NCBI RefSeq assembly: GCF_007970665.1 | Contig: NZ_CP042430.1 | Coordinates: 2,790,001-2,854,000, forward strand | From: Baekduia soli | GTDB taxonomy: Bacteria; Actinomycetota; Thermoleophilia; Solirubrobacterales; Solirubrobacteraceae | Direction of reading: 5' to 3' | Length of the DNA: 64,000 bases | Part shown: piece after piece, positions 39,311 through 50,986 of the stretch | Layout: each line of letters starts with the position of its first letter | How positions within the stretch are numbered: position 1 is the first letter of the stretch | Program-made: the position numbers and the translations under genes | The notes under the pieces: model-generated | Database searches by the model: none | The model's input: the letters and a program-made list of their open reading frames with translations, nothing else | Told to the model about the DNA's origin: nothing

Positions 39311-42154
39311 CCGCGTCGACGTCGCCGCCCAGCTGCTCGAGCGCCTGCTCGTCGACGCCGCGTTCCGCGCGCGGTTCCGCGCCCAGCCCGAGGCCGCCTG
39401 CCGCGAGGCGGGCCTGCCCGACCTGGCCGACGAGATCCGCATGGGCGGCGGGGCGCTGCAGACGCTCGAGCTGCGCGAGTCGCGCTCCAGCCTGCTCGGC
39501 GTGCTCATGGCCGCCGCGCTGGAGGGCGTGGGCGTGCTCGAGCTCTCCCACCTGGCGTCGCACTCCCTGAGCGGCGACGCGGCGCGGGCCGCCCACATCG
39601 CCTCGACCCGCGCCGGGATGCGAGTGGTCCGGCCCGGGGCGCAGCTGCCGCACACGCCGGGGCTGCCGCACACGCCGGCGCTGCCGCACACGCCGCGCGT
39701 CCCGCACACGCTGCAGGTGCCGCACGCGCTGCGCGGCGTGGCCGGTGGACCGGGCACGACGCCGGCGACGGCACCGGCGCCGGCCGCCCCGGATGCGCCG
39801 GCGGACGCGCTCCCGGCCGCGGGGGCGCCCCCGGCCACCGCGCCGGCCGTCCCGGACGCGCCGGCGGCGGCGGACCCGTCCGCGGCGGGGGCCCCGCGGG
39901 CCGCGGCGGCGGCCCTCGCGGGCGCCCCTCCGGCCTCCACGGCCCCTCCTCCGGCCCCCGCGGGAACGCCTCCGGCCTCCGCCGGCGCCTGGCCCGACGC
40001 GGCCGCGGCCCGGTCGGCCCCCGCCTCGCCGGCGGCCGACGGCTGGGGCGCCACGGCGCCGGCCGGCGGGCAGCCCGCCGGCGGCTGGCCGGGCGCCGCG
40101 CCGCCGGTCCCCGATCCGTCGGCCGTGACGCCCGCGCCGGCCGCCGCCGCGGCGGCCGCGGCGGCCGTGCCCGCGGGCGGTGCCGCGCCGGTCGCCGGAC
40201 CCGCGGCCGACCCGGCCGCGCTGCAGCAGCTCGTGGACGGCGGCAGGCTCGCGCTGCCCACCGGCCTGGACGCCGGCGCGTTCGCCGGCAGCTCGGACCC
40301 GCGGCTCGTCGGCGTGCTGGAGACGCTCGCCGCCCAGCACAAGCTCGGGCTGAAGATGATCGACGGCCAGGGCGTCGACATCGTCACCGTCGACGGGCTG
40401 CCCGTCGGGCCCGACAACCCCGCCGCGCGCGAGCTCGTCGCGGCGCTCGCCGAGCTGGACCCGTCCCAGCGCCCGGCCGAGGTCATCGGCCCGTGGGCGG
40501 TCTCGACGCCCGGGTTCTCCAGCGACCCGGCCCACCAGGACCACATCCACCTCGGCTACGTCGGCGCCGCCCCGGCGGCACCCGCGGCAGTCGCCGCCGC
40601 CCCGGCGGCCGCGGCGGCACCGGACGTCCCGGCCGGCGCGGCGCCGCCGTCGGGGGCGACGATCCGCTTCGCCGCCGTCGCCGATCCCGCCCAGGCGCCG
40701 GCGGGGGCCCCGGCCGCCGCGGCCGGGGCCGCCGCCGCGCCCGCGGCAGCGGTCGACCCCGCCCAGGTCCCGGCGCCCACGGCGGCGGCGGCCCCGGCGC
40801 CCGAGCCGGCGCCGGCGGCCGGCCCCGGGGCGGCGGCGCTCGTGGAGTCGGCCGCCCCGTCGGGCGGCGGGGGCGGCTTCGACGTCGCGGCCGCCGCGAA
40901 GGACTATCCCGGCGACCACGCGTCCAAGGCGCAGATCGCACGCTGGATGGGCGACTGGGCCCAGCGCGCCGGACTGCCCCGCGAGCTGCCCGTGATGGCG
41001 TCGCTGGTCGAGGGCGGCATGACCAACGTGCACTACGGCGACGCCGACTCGCTGGGCTACTTCCAGATGCGCACGAGCATCTGGTCGCGCGACTACCCCG
41101 ACTTCCAGAACCACCCCGAGCTGCAGCTCAAGTGGTTCATCGACCACGCGCTGGAGGTCAAGCGCGCGCGCCTGGGCCGCGGGATCACGGGCTTCCAGCA
41201 GGACCCCAACCAGTTCGGCAACTGGATCGCCGACGTCGAGCGCCCCGCCGAGCAGTACCGCGGCCGCTACCAGCTGCGGCTCGCCGAAGCCAAGGCCCTG
41301 CTGGCCCAGGGCGGGTCGGCCCCGGCCGCACCCGCCGGGCCCGCGGCGGTCGCCGCGGCCGCTCCGGGTCCCGCCGCCACACCGGCGGCGCCGGCGACGC
41401 CCGTCCCGGCGGCCGGGATCGCACCGCCTGCCGTGCCCGACCCGCCCGCGGCGCCCGCCCCGGGCGCCGCACCGGCCCCGGCGGCGCCGGCCACGCCCCC
41501 GGCCGGCACCGCGCCCGCCTCCGGCACGATCTCCTTCTCCGCGGCGCCGCCACCGGGGCCGCCGCCCGGGGCCGCCCCGGCGCCCGGGGCTCCGGTCGAC
41601 CCCGCCGCGGTGCCCGCGGCGGGCGGCGCCCCGCCGGTCACGCCCGCGGCCGCCGGCGCGCCCGCCGACCCCACGGCGGCGGCCGGCGCCGGCCCTGCCG
41701 CCGCCGCGGCGGGCGCCGCGGCGCCCGCCGGGCCCCCGCTGCTGGCCGGGGCCGACATCACCGCCCCGGGCACCGCCTCCCACGAGCTGCGCCAGATCTT
41801 CGAGCGCGCGGCGGCGCTCGAGCGTCGCCACCTGCCCTACCTGTGGGGCGGCGGCCATCAGGGCGGCGTCGTCGACGTCAACGCCGGCGGCGCGCTGGAC
41901 TGCTCAGGCGCGGTGTCGGCCGTGCTGGGCATCGACGGGCGCGTCTCCGGCGCGTTCGAGAGCTGGGGGCTGCCCGGCCCGGGTCAGTACGTGACCGTGT
42001 ACGCCAACCCGAGCACGTGCTCATGGAGATCAACGGCCACTTCTTCGGCACGAGCGCGTCGAACCCCGGCGGCGGGGCGGGGTGGATCCCGCGCGAGCAC
42101 ATCGACGCCGACTACCTGGCGCGCTTCGTGGCGCGCCACCCGCCCGGGCTATGA
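39297..42154 (+). CDS. Multi-domain cell-wall hydrolase (M15-like, lytic transglycosylase-like, NlpC/P60-like), with one frame break
   Basis: Read as one gene, about 952 residues. The first 95 residues form a small helical module (LLERLLVDAAFRARFRAQPE). The pentad repeat region and a long Ala/Pro linker follow. Domain 1 (about 300-420): LKMIDGQGVDIVTVDGLPVG and PAHQDHIHLGY, an M15-like D-Ala-D-Ala carboxypeptidase pattern. Domain 2 (about 520-670): ELPVMASLVEGGMTNVHYGD and DSLGYFQMRTSIWSRDYP, a transglycosylase-like fold. Domain 3 (about 820-952): LPYLWGGGHQGG, GALDCSGAVSAVLG and EHVLMEINGHFFGTS, an NlpC/P60-type peptidase with Cys and His. The frame breaks at CCC 42008-42010; one extra C restores YANPEHVLME. 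Candidate injected effector or wall-opening enzyme. Confidence 0.8.
39642..39731 (+). repeat. Five 18-bp repeats coding for an LPHTP-type hexapeptide
   Basis: Within the cell-wall hydrolase gene: QLPHTP, GLPHTP, ALPHTP, RVPHTL, QVPHAL. An imperfect 18-bp tandem array in frame, producing a His/Thr/Pro-rich linker just after the N-terminal module. Confidence 0.8.
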
Positions 42155-42155
42155 C

Positions 42156-44638
<2,483 letters not shown>

Positions 44639-44642
<4 letters not shown>

Positions 44643-44974
44643 GCCTGGACGGTGGCCTGGCCGGGGCTGGCGACCATGATCGTCCCGGGCGGCACGGCGT
44701 CGGTCATGCCCGACAGCGTCGCCAGCAGCACGGGCCGGCCCAGGACCGAGACCGTCGGCGCCGAGGAGCCGGGCAGCGTCGAGATGACCGTCGTGCAGGG
44801 CTTGGTGCCGGGGCTGGGGGCCAGCGCGCAGCCCACGATCGGCGCGCCGGACAGGTCGCCCTCGCACAGCACGCTGCCGCCCTGGATCGTGACCTGGGTC
44901 TGCTTGGGCACGAGCATCACCTGGCCGCCGTGAACGCACATGATCGTCGCGTTGGTGGTCACGATCGGGGGCAT
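44639..44974 (-). CDS. PAAR-type spike tip protein (Pvc10-like, DUF4280-like)
   Basis: 111 residues. It opens PPIVTTNATIMCVHGGQVML and carries QGGSVLCEGDLSGAPIVGCA and PGTKPCTTVI, with cysteines that pin the tip, ending in MVASPGQATVQA. This is the short conical tip that caps the VgrG-like spike. Unusually it is not next to the spike gene but on the opposite strand, translationally coupled to the kinase. Confidence 0.88.
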
Positions 44975-45020
44975 GGGCCCTCCGAGTATCCCGGTCGCAC
45001 GCGCGGGCGCCAAGGGCGCG

Positions 45021-45281
45021 TCACGCGTTCTGCGGCGGGTTGAAGTGCGTGTGCTCGTCCTCGACGACGTCGGGCACCATGACGCCCTTCTGCTCGGGAT
45101 CGGGATGCCTGCGCCAGCGCGCGAGCAGGGCGGTCGCGGCCCGATTGCCCACCGCGCGCTGCAGCCCGAGCGCGCGGGCGGACGGCGTGGCCGCCGCCGC
45201 TGCGCGCGGGGGCCGCGCGGCCTCCCGGGCGCCACCGGGCTCCGGGCGCCGCGCCGGGTCGGGGCGCCCGCGCCCGCTCAT
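45021..45281 (-). CDS. Small eCIS-associated protein with LQRxxGNxA motif
   Basis: 86 residues, ATG overlapping the ATPase stop (ATGA). Basic and Pro-rich at the start, then ALGLQRAVGNRAATALLARW, a motif (LQRxxGNxAxxxLLxR) common near the N-terminus of DUF4157 proteins and eCIS cargo. The end is acidic (VMVPDVVEDEHTHFNP). No catalytic domain. Possibly a minimal cargo, adaptor or loading signal; the LQR motif is what I see, the role is inferred. Confidence 0.6.
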   Translation of the reverse strand: MSGRGRPDPARRPEPGGAREAARPPRAAAAATPSARALGLQRAVGNRAATALLARWRRHPDPEQKGVMVPDVVEDEHTHFNPPQNA

Positions 45282-47269
45282 GCGACCGTCCCCCGCATGC
45301 GCACGAGGTCGTGGAAGCCGCCGAAGTCGGCCTCCAGCGTCAGGCGGCCCTGCTTGGCGTACTCCTGGGCGACGGCGAGCACGAGGTGGCGCATCCCGAT
45401 CGCGGTGTCCTCGTCGGCGGCCAGGAAGGCGGCCGCCAGCGAGCAGTTGCGGATCGCGCCGCCCGACAGCTTGAACTGCGTCGCGAGGAAGTCGAGGTCC
45501 AGGTCGGCGTCCACCGGGGCCTCGGCGGGCAGCAGCAGCTCCCAGATGCGCCGGCGGTCCTCTGCCTCGGGGAACGGGAAGTCGACGACGACGTCGAGGC
45601 GGCGCAGGAACGCGTCGTCGATGTTGCGCTTGAAGTTCGTGGCCAGGATCACCGCGCCGGGATAGGCCTCCATGCGCTGCAGGAGGTAGGCGACCTCGAT
45701 GTTGGCGTAGCGGTCGTGGGCGTCGGAGACCTCCGAGCGCTTGCCGAACAGCGCATCGGCCTCGTCGAAGAACAGGATCGCGTTGGACCCGTCGGCGGCG
45801 CCGAAGATCCGCTCGAGGTTCTTCTCGGTCTCCCCGATGTACTTGGAGACCACCGTGGCCAGGTCCACGCGGAAGATGTCCAGCCCGAGCTCGGAGGCCA
45901 GGACCTGCGAGGCCATCGTCTTGCCCGTGCCCGACTCGCCCGCGAAGAGCACCTTGATGCCCTGGGTCCGCGCCACCGTGCGCTCGTAGCCCCAGTCCGA
46001 CAGGACGCGGTCGCGGTGGCGCAGGTAGGCCGAGATCGAGCGCAGCCGGTCGCGCTGGCGGTCGGGGAGCACGAGCTCCTCCCACACCGGCCCGGCCGGC
46101 AGCCGCGTGGCCAGCTCGCCGAGCTGCGACGACGACGCGTGCCGCGCCCCGAGGTCGAGGTCGGCGGGCGACGGCTGCCCGCGGCCCGCCGCGCGGGCGG
46201 CGACGAGGCTGACCTCGGCCGCGTCGTCGATCTGCTGCAGCGAGAGCCGGAACTTCGCGGCCACGTCGTGGGCGTCGGCCCCGCCGGTCCGCCGCTCCCA
46301 GGCCTGGCGGCGCTCGGCGAAGCCCGGCAGGGGGACCTCGACCGACAGCACGGCCCGGGCGTTGACGGCCAGCGCCTCGGCCCCCGAGGCGGCCAGCAGG
46401 ACGATCGCGCCGCGGTGGGCGTCGAGGGCGGCGATGACGCGCGCGCGCTCGGGCGGGGCCAGGTCGCGCAGGCCGTCGAGGCACAGCACCGCGCCCTCCA
46501 GCGCCGCCGCGAGCACGGCGTCGGGCAGCACCACGGGGTCCTCGAGGGTGCGGGCGTCGACGAGGACCAGGGGGCGCCCGGCCGCCGCGGCGACCAGCGG
46601 CCCGGCGTCGGGGCCGCAGACCAGGACGGGCAGCGCGCTGCCCGAGCCCAGCAGGGAGGCGATGCGCGCCAGGGCGTCGTCGCGCCCCTCCGGCATGGGC
46701 TGGGGCGCGAGGCGGCGCAGCGGCAGCGGGGCGCCGGACTCCGCCAGCGCCGGGGCGCCGAGGAGGAAGCCCGCGAGGCGGTCGCCGAGCTTGGCCGCGC
46801 GCTCGGCCAGCGGCACCGAGGGCTCGGAGCCGACGAGGCGCACGGCGCCGCAGGTGCTCAGGCGCGCCCGCGGGCCGAAGCAGCCCAGCACCTCGCCGGG
46901 CTCGATGCCGTCGCCGGCCAGCAGGTCGGCCGCCAGCCGCGGGCTGGGCAGCCGGCGCGTGACGTCGTCCTGCAGGTAGGCGAACAGCCGCCCGAAGCGC
47001 GGGTGCAGCTCGGGGGCGGCGCAGACGGCGAGCACGGCGGCGTCCAGGGCGTCGAGGCCCAGGCGCTGCGCGGCGCGCTCCAGCCGCGGCTGCGCGCCGA
47101 TGGCCCCGGCCTCGTCGGCGAGCGCGAGCGCCTGCTCGTCGGAGATGTAGAGCCCGCGAAGCGCCTCGTCGGGGCTCGTGTCGCGCAGCGCCGCGGCGCG
47201 CACCGCGGTCGCCACCCGCGCGTCGAGGAAGCTGAACCAGTCGTGGGTCGGCTCAGCCGTCGAGGCCAC
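45278..47269 (-). CDS. AAA+ ATPase of the injection system (Pvc15-like)
   Basis: 663 residues. The C-terminal AAA+ module has Walker A (LFAGESGTGKTMASQVLASE, about residue 440), Walker B (AILFFDEADALFGKRSEVSD), sensor 1 (VILATNFKRNIDDAFLRRLD) and the arginine-finger RRLDVVVDFPFPE. The N-terminal 350 residues include a second, degenerate nucleotide-binding-like region without Walker A. An ATPase of this type is a hallmark that separates eCIS from phage tails and contributes to assembly or cargo loading. It overlaps the DUF4157 gene at its start by 17 bp and the LQR protein gene at its end. Confidence 0.95.
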   Translation of the reverse strand: MASTAEPTHDWFSFLDARVATAVRAAALRDTSPDEALRGLYISDEQALALADEAGAIGAQPRLERAAQRLGLDALDAAVLAVCAAPELHPRFGRLFAYLQDDVTRRLPSPRLAADLLAGDGIEPGEVLGCFGPRARLSTCGAVRLVGSEPSVPLAERAAKLGDRLAGFLLGAPALAESGAPLPLRRLAPQPMPEGRDDALARIASLLGSGSALPVLVCGPDAGPLVAAAAGRPLVLVDARTLEDPVVLPDAVLAAALEGAVLCLDGLRDLAPPERARVIAALDAHRGAIVLLAASGAEALAVNARAVLSVEVPLPGFAERRQAWERRTGGADAHDVAAKFRLSLQQIDDAAEVSLVAARAAGRGQPSPADLDLGARHASSSQLGELATRLPAGPVWEELVLPDRQRDRLRSISAYLRHRDRVLSDWGYERTVARTQGIKVLFAGESGTGKTMASQVLASELGLDIFRVDLATVVSKYIGETEKNLERIFGAADGSNAILFFDEADALFGKRSEVSDAHDRYANIEVAYLLQRMEAYPGAVILATNFKRNIDDAFLRRLDVVVDFPFPEAEDRRRIWELLLPAEAPVDADLDLDFLATQFKLSGGAIRNCSLAAAFLAADEDTAIGMRHLVLAVAQEYAKQGRLTLEADFGGFHDLVRMRGTVA

Positions 47270-47819
47270 GCGCCAGGACCTCGGCCTCGACTTCGAGCGC
47301 GTCGCCCGGGTCCGACACGGTCAGCGGCCCTGCGGCCGGGGCGCCCCGCTGCTGGATGACATGGGTCGCCTCGTGGGCGATGAGCCGGTCGCCGTCGGCC
47401 GTGCCCGGCCGGTACTCGCCCGCGCCGAAGAAGATGTCGTTGCCGACCGTGAACGCGCGCGCGGCGACCGCGCGGGCCAGCATCGCGGCCTCCGGGCCGT
47501 CGTGGACGCGCACGTCGTGCAGCGGGTCCTGGAGGACCTCGGAGAGCCGCCCGGCCGTGCCCTCGTGCAGCGGGCGCCCGCCGCCGTGGGCCAGGCCGAT
47601 GGCCGCCTGGACGTCCGGATGGACCACGCCGCCCTGCAGGATGCCCTCGCCGTCGTGCATCCGCGCGAGGACGCGAGCGACAGCCTGGTTGCCCGCGGCC
47701 GCCCCGAGCCCCGCGACCGTGCCGTGCTCCGGGCGGTGCTGCCGATGGGCGGGCTCCTGGAACGGGACGCGCGTGGCGCGCTCCGTCTGGACCGCCTGGT
47801 CGATCGCGGCGGGTTCCAC
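47253..47819 (-). CDS. DUF4157 (eCIS core) putative metallopeptidase
   Basis: 188 residues from GTG 47819. A -10 element TATGCT 6 nt before the GTG supports a leaderless start. After a GLGAAAGNQAVARVLAR motif (an LQRxxGN variant), the DUF4157 domain reads LHDVRVHDGPEAAMLARAVA, then ARAFTVGNDIFFGAGEY and DRLIAHEATHVIQQR, with HEATH as the zinc-protease-like signature. DUF4157 marks eCIS loci and often precedes toxin domains; here no toxin domain is fused, so it is a stand-alone core protein or a bare effector. First gene of the minus-strand operon DUF4157-ATPase-LQR-PAAR-kinase. Confidence 0.9.
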   Translation of the reverse strand: MEPAAIDQAVQTERATRVPFQEPAHRQHRPEHGTVAGLGAAAGNQAVARVLARMHDGEGILQGGVVHPDVQAAIGLAHGGGRPLHEGTAGRLSEVLQDPLHDVRVHDGPEAAMLARAVAARAFTVGNDIFFGAGEYRPGTADGDRLIAHEATHVIQQRGAPAAGPLTVSDPGDALEVEAEVLARGLDG

Positions 47820-47826
47820 GTCGCCA

Positions 47827-47832
47827 GCATAC
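47827..47832 (-). promoter_or_regulatory. -10 element of the DUF4157 operon (leaderless)
   Basis: TATGCT on the minus strand, 6 nt before the GTG at 47819, in a 67-bp divergent gap. Confidence 0.55.
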
Positions 47833-47872
47833 GGGCGACCGGAATCCCCGTGCAACCGCGGCCGCCCGCAAC

Positions 47873-47878
47873 TAGGAT
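47873..47878 (+). promoter_or_regulatory. -10 element of the baseplate J operon (leaderless)
   Basis: TAGGAT, 8 nt before the GTG at 47887. No Shine-Dalgarno sequence fits in between, which suggests a leaderless mRNA. Confidence 0.55.
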
Positions 47879-47886
47879 CGCGGCGC

Positions 47887-49884
47887 GTGGCTCTCTCCCA
47901 GATCGTTCTCGATGACCGCCGTTTCCAGGATCTGGTGAACGAGGCCCGCCTGCGGATCCACCGCAGCTGTCCGGAGTGGACCGAGCACAACGTCTCCGAT
48001 CCGGGGATCACCCTCATCGAGCTGTTCGCGTGGATGACCGAGATGCTCGTCTACCGCGTCAACCGGGTGCCCGACAAGCTGCACGTCGCGCTGCTCGACC
48101 TGCTCGGCCTGGGGCTCGCCCCGCCCAGCGCCGCGACGGCCGACCTGCGCTTCCGCCTCGCCGGCACGCCGACCGAGCCCGTGACGATCCCGGCGGGCGA
48201 CACCGAGGTCGGCACGCTGCGCACGGCCAGCGACGAGTCGATCATCTTCCAGACCACGGAGTCGATCACGATCGCGCCGCTGGCCCCGACGGCCTACGTC
48301 GTCGAGCACGGCGGCACCGCGCGCAACGTCAAGGTCGCCGGCGGCGTCGCGCGCCCGACGGGGCCCGACCAGGCCGCGTTCGGCAAGCCCCCCGCCGTCG
48401 GCGACGCGCTGTACGTCGGCTTCGAGGACCCGCTGGCGCGGCTGACGGTGCGCATCGACGTCGAGTGCTCGCCGGCCCGCGGCGCCGGCGTGGACCCCGA
48501 GGACCCGCCGCTGCGCTGGGAGGTCTCGGGACCCGACGGCGACTGGCTGGAGGCCGAGGTCCTCGAGGACACCACGGGCGGCTTCAACTACGGCAGCGGC
48601 GCGGTCGAGCTGCAGCTGCCGTCGCGCAGCGCGGCGCGCTCCTTCGCCGGCCAGCGCTGCCACTGGGTGCGCTGCCGGGTGCACGACCACACCCGCAGCG
48701 GCGCGCGCGCGACGATCTTCAACCTGCCGCCCGAGGTCTACGAGGTCACGGCGGGCGTCGTGGGCGCGATGCTGCCCGCCGCCCACTCGGCCCGCGAGCG
48801 CGGCGAGGTGCTCGGCGAGAGCGACGGGACGCCGGGCCAGTGCTTCACGGTGCGCCACGCGCCCGTGCTGCCGCTGGCGCCCGACGAGCGCCTCGAGCTG
48901 CGCGCGCCCGGCGCCGAGACCTGGCAGCCGTGGGAGCCGCGCGACTCCTTCGTCGAGAGCGGCGAGCACGACCGCCACTTCCACCTCGACCTCGTCTCTG
49001 GCGAGGTCGCCTTCGGCCCCTCCATCCGGGAGGCCGACGGCCGCTGGACCCAGTACGGCGCGGTGCCCGAGAAGGGGGCGACCGTGCGCTTCTCGACCTA
49101 CCGCCGCGGCGGCGGGCGCGTCGGCAACGTCGCCGCGGGCGCGCTCACCGTGCTCAGGAGCCCGATCCCCGGCGTCGCGACGGTCCGCAACCCAGCGCCG
49201 GCGCGCGGCGGCGTCGACGCCGAGACGCTCGACAGCGCCCGCCACCGTGCCGCGATGGAGATCCGCTCCCGCCACCGCGCGGTGACCGCCGAGGACTTCG
49301 AGTACCTGTGCCTGGAGGCCTCGCCGCGGGTCGGCCGCGTCGTCTGCGTGCCGCCGCGCGAGGGCCACGCGATCGGCGTGCACATCGTCCCGCGCGTCGA
49401 CCCCGCGGACCGCCGTCTGGCCCACGACGAGCTGCTGCCCGACGAGGACCTGCTGACGGAGGTCGCCGGCTACCTCGACGCCCATCGCCTCGTCGGCACG
49501 ACGGTGCACCTGCTGCCCGCGACGTTCCGCGGGGTCAGCGTCGTGGCCAACCTCCAGGCCTCGATCCTCGCCGACCCCCAGCGCGTCGAGCAGGACGTCA
49601 TCCACGCGCTCTACACGTACCTGAACCCGATCGTGGGCGGCTCGCCGACGGGCCCCGGGCCGGGCTGGGGCTTCGGGCGCACGCTCAGCGCGGGCGAGCT
49701 GCACGGGATCGTCCACGCCGTCGACGGGGTGCAGCAGGTCAAGATCCTGCGCATCTACGAGACCGACGTGCGCACGGGCGAGCAGTCGGCCAAGCCCGCG
49801 GGCAACCAGATCCTGCTCGGCCCGACCGAGCTCATCGCCTCGGGCACGCACATCATCAAGGCCACGCACGACGAGGCGACGTGA
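47887..49884 (+). CDS. Baseplate J-like wedge protein (Pvc11-like)
   Basis: 665 residues. It begins QIVLDDRRFQDLVNEARLRI and HNVSDPGITLIELFAWMTEM, the conserved opening of large putative baseplate proteins in eCIS. Middle regions are beta-rich (SGEVAFGPSIREADGRW). The later part carries AMEIRSRHRAVTAEDFEYLC and LNPIVGGSPTGPGPGWGFGR, features of baseplate J/gp6-type wedges. It forms the baseplate ring around the spike with the next gene's product. The GTGA overlap couples the two. Confidence 0.93.
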   Translation: MALSQIVLDDRRFQDLVNEARLRIHRSCPEWTEHNVSDPGITLIELFAWMTEMLVYRVNRVPDKLHVALLDLLGLGLAPPSAATADLRFRLAGTPTEPVTIPAGDTEVGTLRTASDESIIFQTTESITIAPLAPTAYVVEHGGTARNVKVAGGVARPTGPDQAAFGKPPAVGDALYVGFEDPLARLTVRIDVECSPARGAGVDPEDPPLRWEVSGPDGDWLEAEVLEDTTGGFNYGSGAVELQLPSRSAARSFAGQRCHWVRCRVHDHTRSGARATIFNLPPEVYEVTAGVVGAMLPAAHSARERGEVLGESDGTPGQCFTVRHAPVLPLAPDERLELRAPGAETWQPWEPRDSFVESGEHDRHFHLDLVSGEVAFGPSIREADGRWTQYGAVPEKGATVRFSTYRRGGGRVGNVAAGALTVLRSPIPGVATVRNPAPARGGVDAETLDSARHRAAMEIRSRHRAVTAEDFEYLCLEASPRVGRVVCVPPREGHAIGVHIVPRVDPADRRLAHDELLPDEDLLTEVAGYLDAHRLVGTTVHLLPATFRGVSVVANLQASILADPQRVEQDVIHALYTYLNPIVGGSPTGPGPGWGFGRTLSAGELHGIVHAVDGVQQVKILRIYETDVRTGEQSAKPAGNQILLGPTELIASGTHIIKATHDEAT

Positions 49885-50642
49885 GCCCGCCCGACGACGA
49901 TCGCCCCGGCGACGGCGACGGCCCGCCCGGGGAGGCGCCGCCGCCGGTCGCGCAGGACGGCGACGGCGACGAGGACGGGGCGGCCGCCGACCTGGCGTTC
50001 GTGACGGCCGCCGCGGCCGGCGGCGAGGGAGGCCTGGCCGCCGACGACCTGTTCCTGACCGGCCCGGGCTTCGGGACGGTGCGGTTCGCCCGCTCGACGG
50101 GCTCGCGCTCGGCGCCCGCCGTCGCCTCCGCGCGCGCGATCCTGCGCTCGCGGATGCCGTCGATCTACCAGGACGACGACTTCACCATGCGCTTCCTCGA
50201 GGCGCTGGAGCAGTCGCTGGACCCGATCGTCGGGCTCCTGGACGCGCTGCCCGCGCACTTCAGCCCCGACCTCGCGCCTGCCGACGTCCTCGAGCTCGTC
50301 ACGAGCTGGCTGGGCCTGGAGCTCAACGAGTCCCAGCCGACGTCCGAGCGCCGCGAGATCGTCCGCAACGCCGCCGGGCTGGGCCGGGCGCGCGGCACGC
50401 GACGCGGGCTCGAGCTGGCGCTGGCGCTCGGCTTCCCGGAGTTCCCGTTCCGCGTCGAGGAGGCCGGCGGCGTCGCCTGGGCCGTCGACCCCGAGGCGCT
50501 GGAGCCCGCGCCCGCGCCGTCGTTCGTCGTCTACTGCGACACGCCGATCCCGCAGGAGCGCCAGGCCGCGGTCGCGCGGCTCATCGAGCGCGTCAAGCCT
50601 GCCCACGTGGCCTACCGGCTGCGCGTCCGGCAGGCCCGTTAG
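49881..50642 (+). CDS. Baseplate/tail protein I-like subunit (Pvc12-like)
   Basis: 253 residues. An acidic, low-complexity N-terminus (about 90 residues, rich in Asp, Gly and Pro) is followed by the phage tail protein I-type domain: ILRSRMPSIYQDDDFTMRFL, LEQSLDPIVGLLDALPAHFS and GLGRARGTRRGLELALALGF. It completes the baseplate wedge. It is the last structural gene; no tail fibre gene follows, and the next gene is unrelated. Confidence 0.9.
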   Translation: MSPPDDDRPGDGDGPPGEAPPPVAQDGDGDEDGAAADLAFVTAAAAGGEGGLAADDLFLTGPGFGTVRFARSTGSRSAPAVASARAILRSRMPSIYQDDDFTMRFLEALEQSLDPIVGLLDALPAHFSPDLAPADVLELVTSWLGLELNESQPTSERREIVRNAAGLGRARGTRRGLELALALGFPEFPFRVEEAGGVAWAVDPEALEPAPAPSFVVYCDTPIPQERQAAVARLIERVKPAHVAYRLRVRQAR

Positions 50643-50719
50643 GGCAGAGACCGCCGGGCGGGGTTGACGGCGGTCGTGGCGCGGGAGGACCATCGGCGCG
50701 ACCGAAGGAGGTACCCGCG

Positions 50720-50944
50720 ATGACGCGGATGATGGCCGACTGCCGTCGCTTTCCCAGCGACAGCAACTGCTCGCTGACGATCATCGGTGAGACCGACGAG
50801 GTGATCCGGGCCGCGGCCGAGCACGCCGCATCGGTGCACGGGCACGAGGACACCCCGGAGATGCGCGAGCAGATCCGCGGCATGCTCGAGCCGGCCGAGG
50901 CGTACTCCAACGCGCAGCGCACGCCAGAGCCGCTGCCCGGCTGA
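50720..50944 (+). CDS. DUF1059 family small protein
   Basis: 74 residues; strong ribosome site GAAGGAGG 9 nt upstream. MADCRRFPSDSNCSLTIIGE, EVIRAAAEHAASVHGHED and MREQIRGMLEP match the DUF1059 pattern (two N-terminal cysteines, central HxxxxHGH). The function of the family is unknown. A TTGACG at 50664-50669 might be part of its promoter. Confidence 0.85.
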   Translation: MTRMMADCRRFPSDSNCSLTIIGETDEVIRAAAEHAASVHGHEDTPEMREQIRGMLEPAEAYSNAQRTPEPLPG

Positions 50945-50986
50945 CCCGGCGGCGGGCGCGCCGGCCCGTGCCGGCGCGCCCGGCCC

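Noticed and set aside
50641-50719. Terminator or promoter from the GACCGCC/GGCGGTC inverted repeat and TTGACG
   Set aside because: The repeat is short for this GC level and no convincing -10 follows; mentioned only with the DUF1059 gene.
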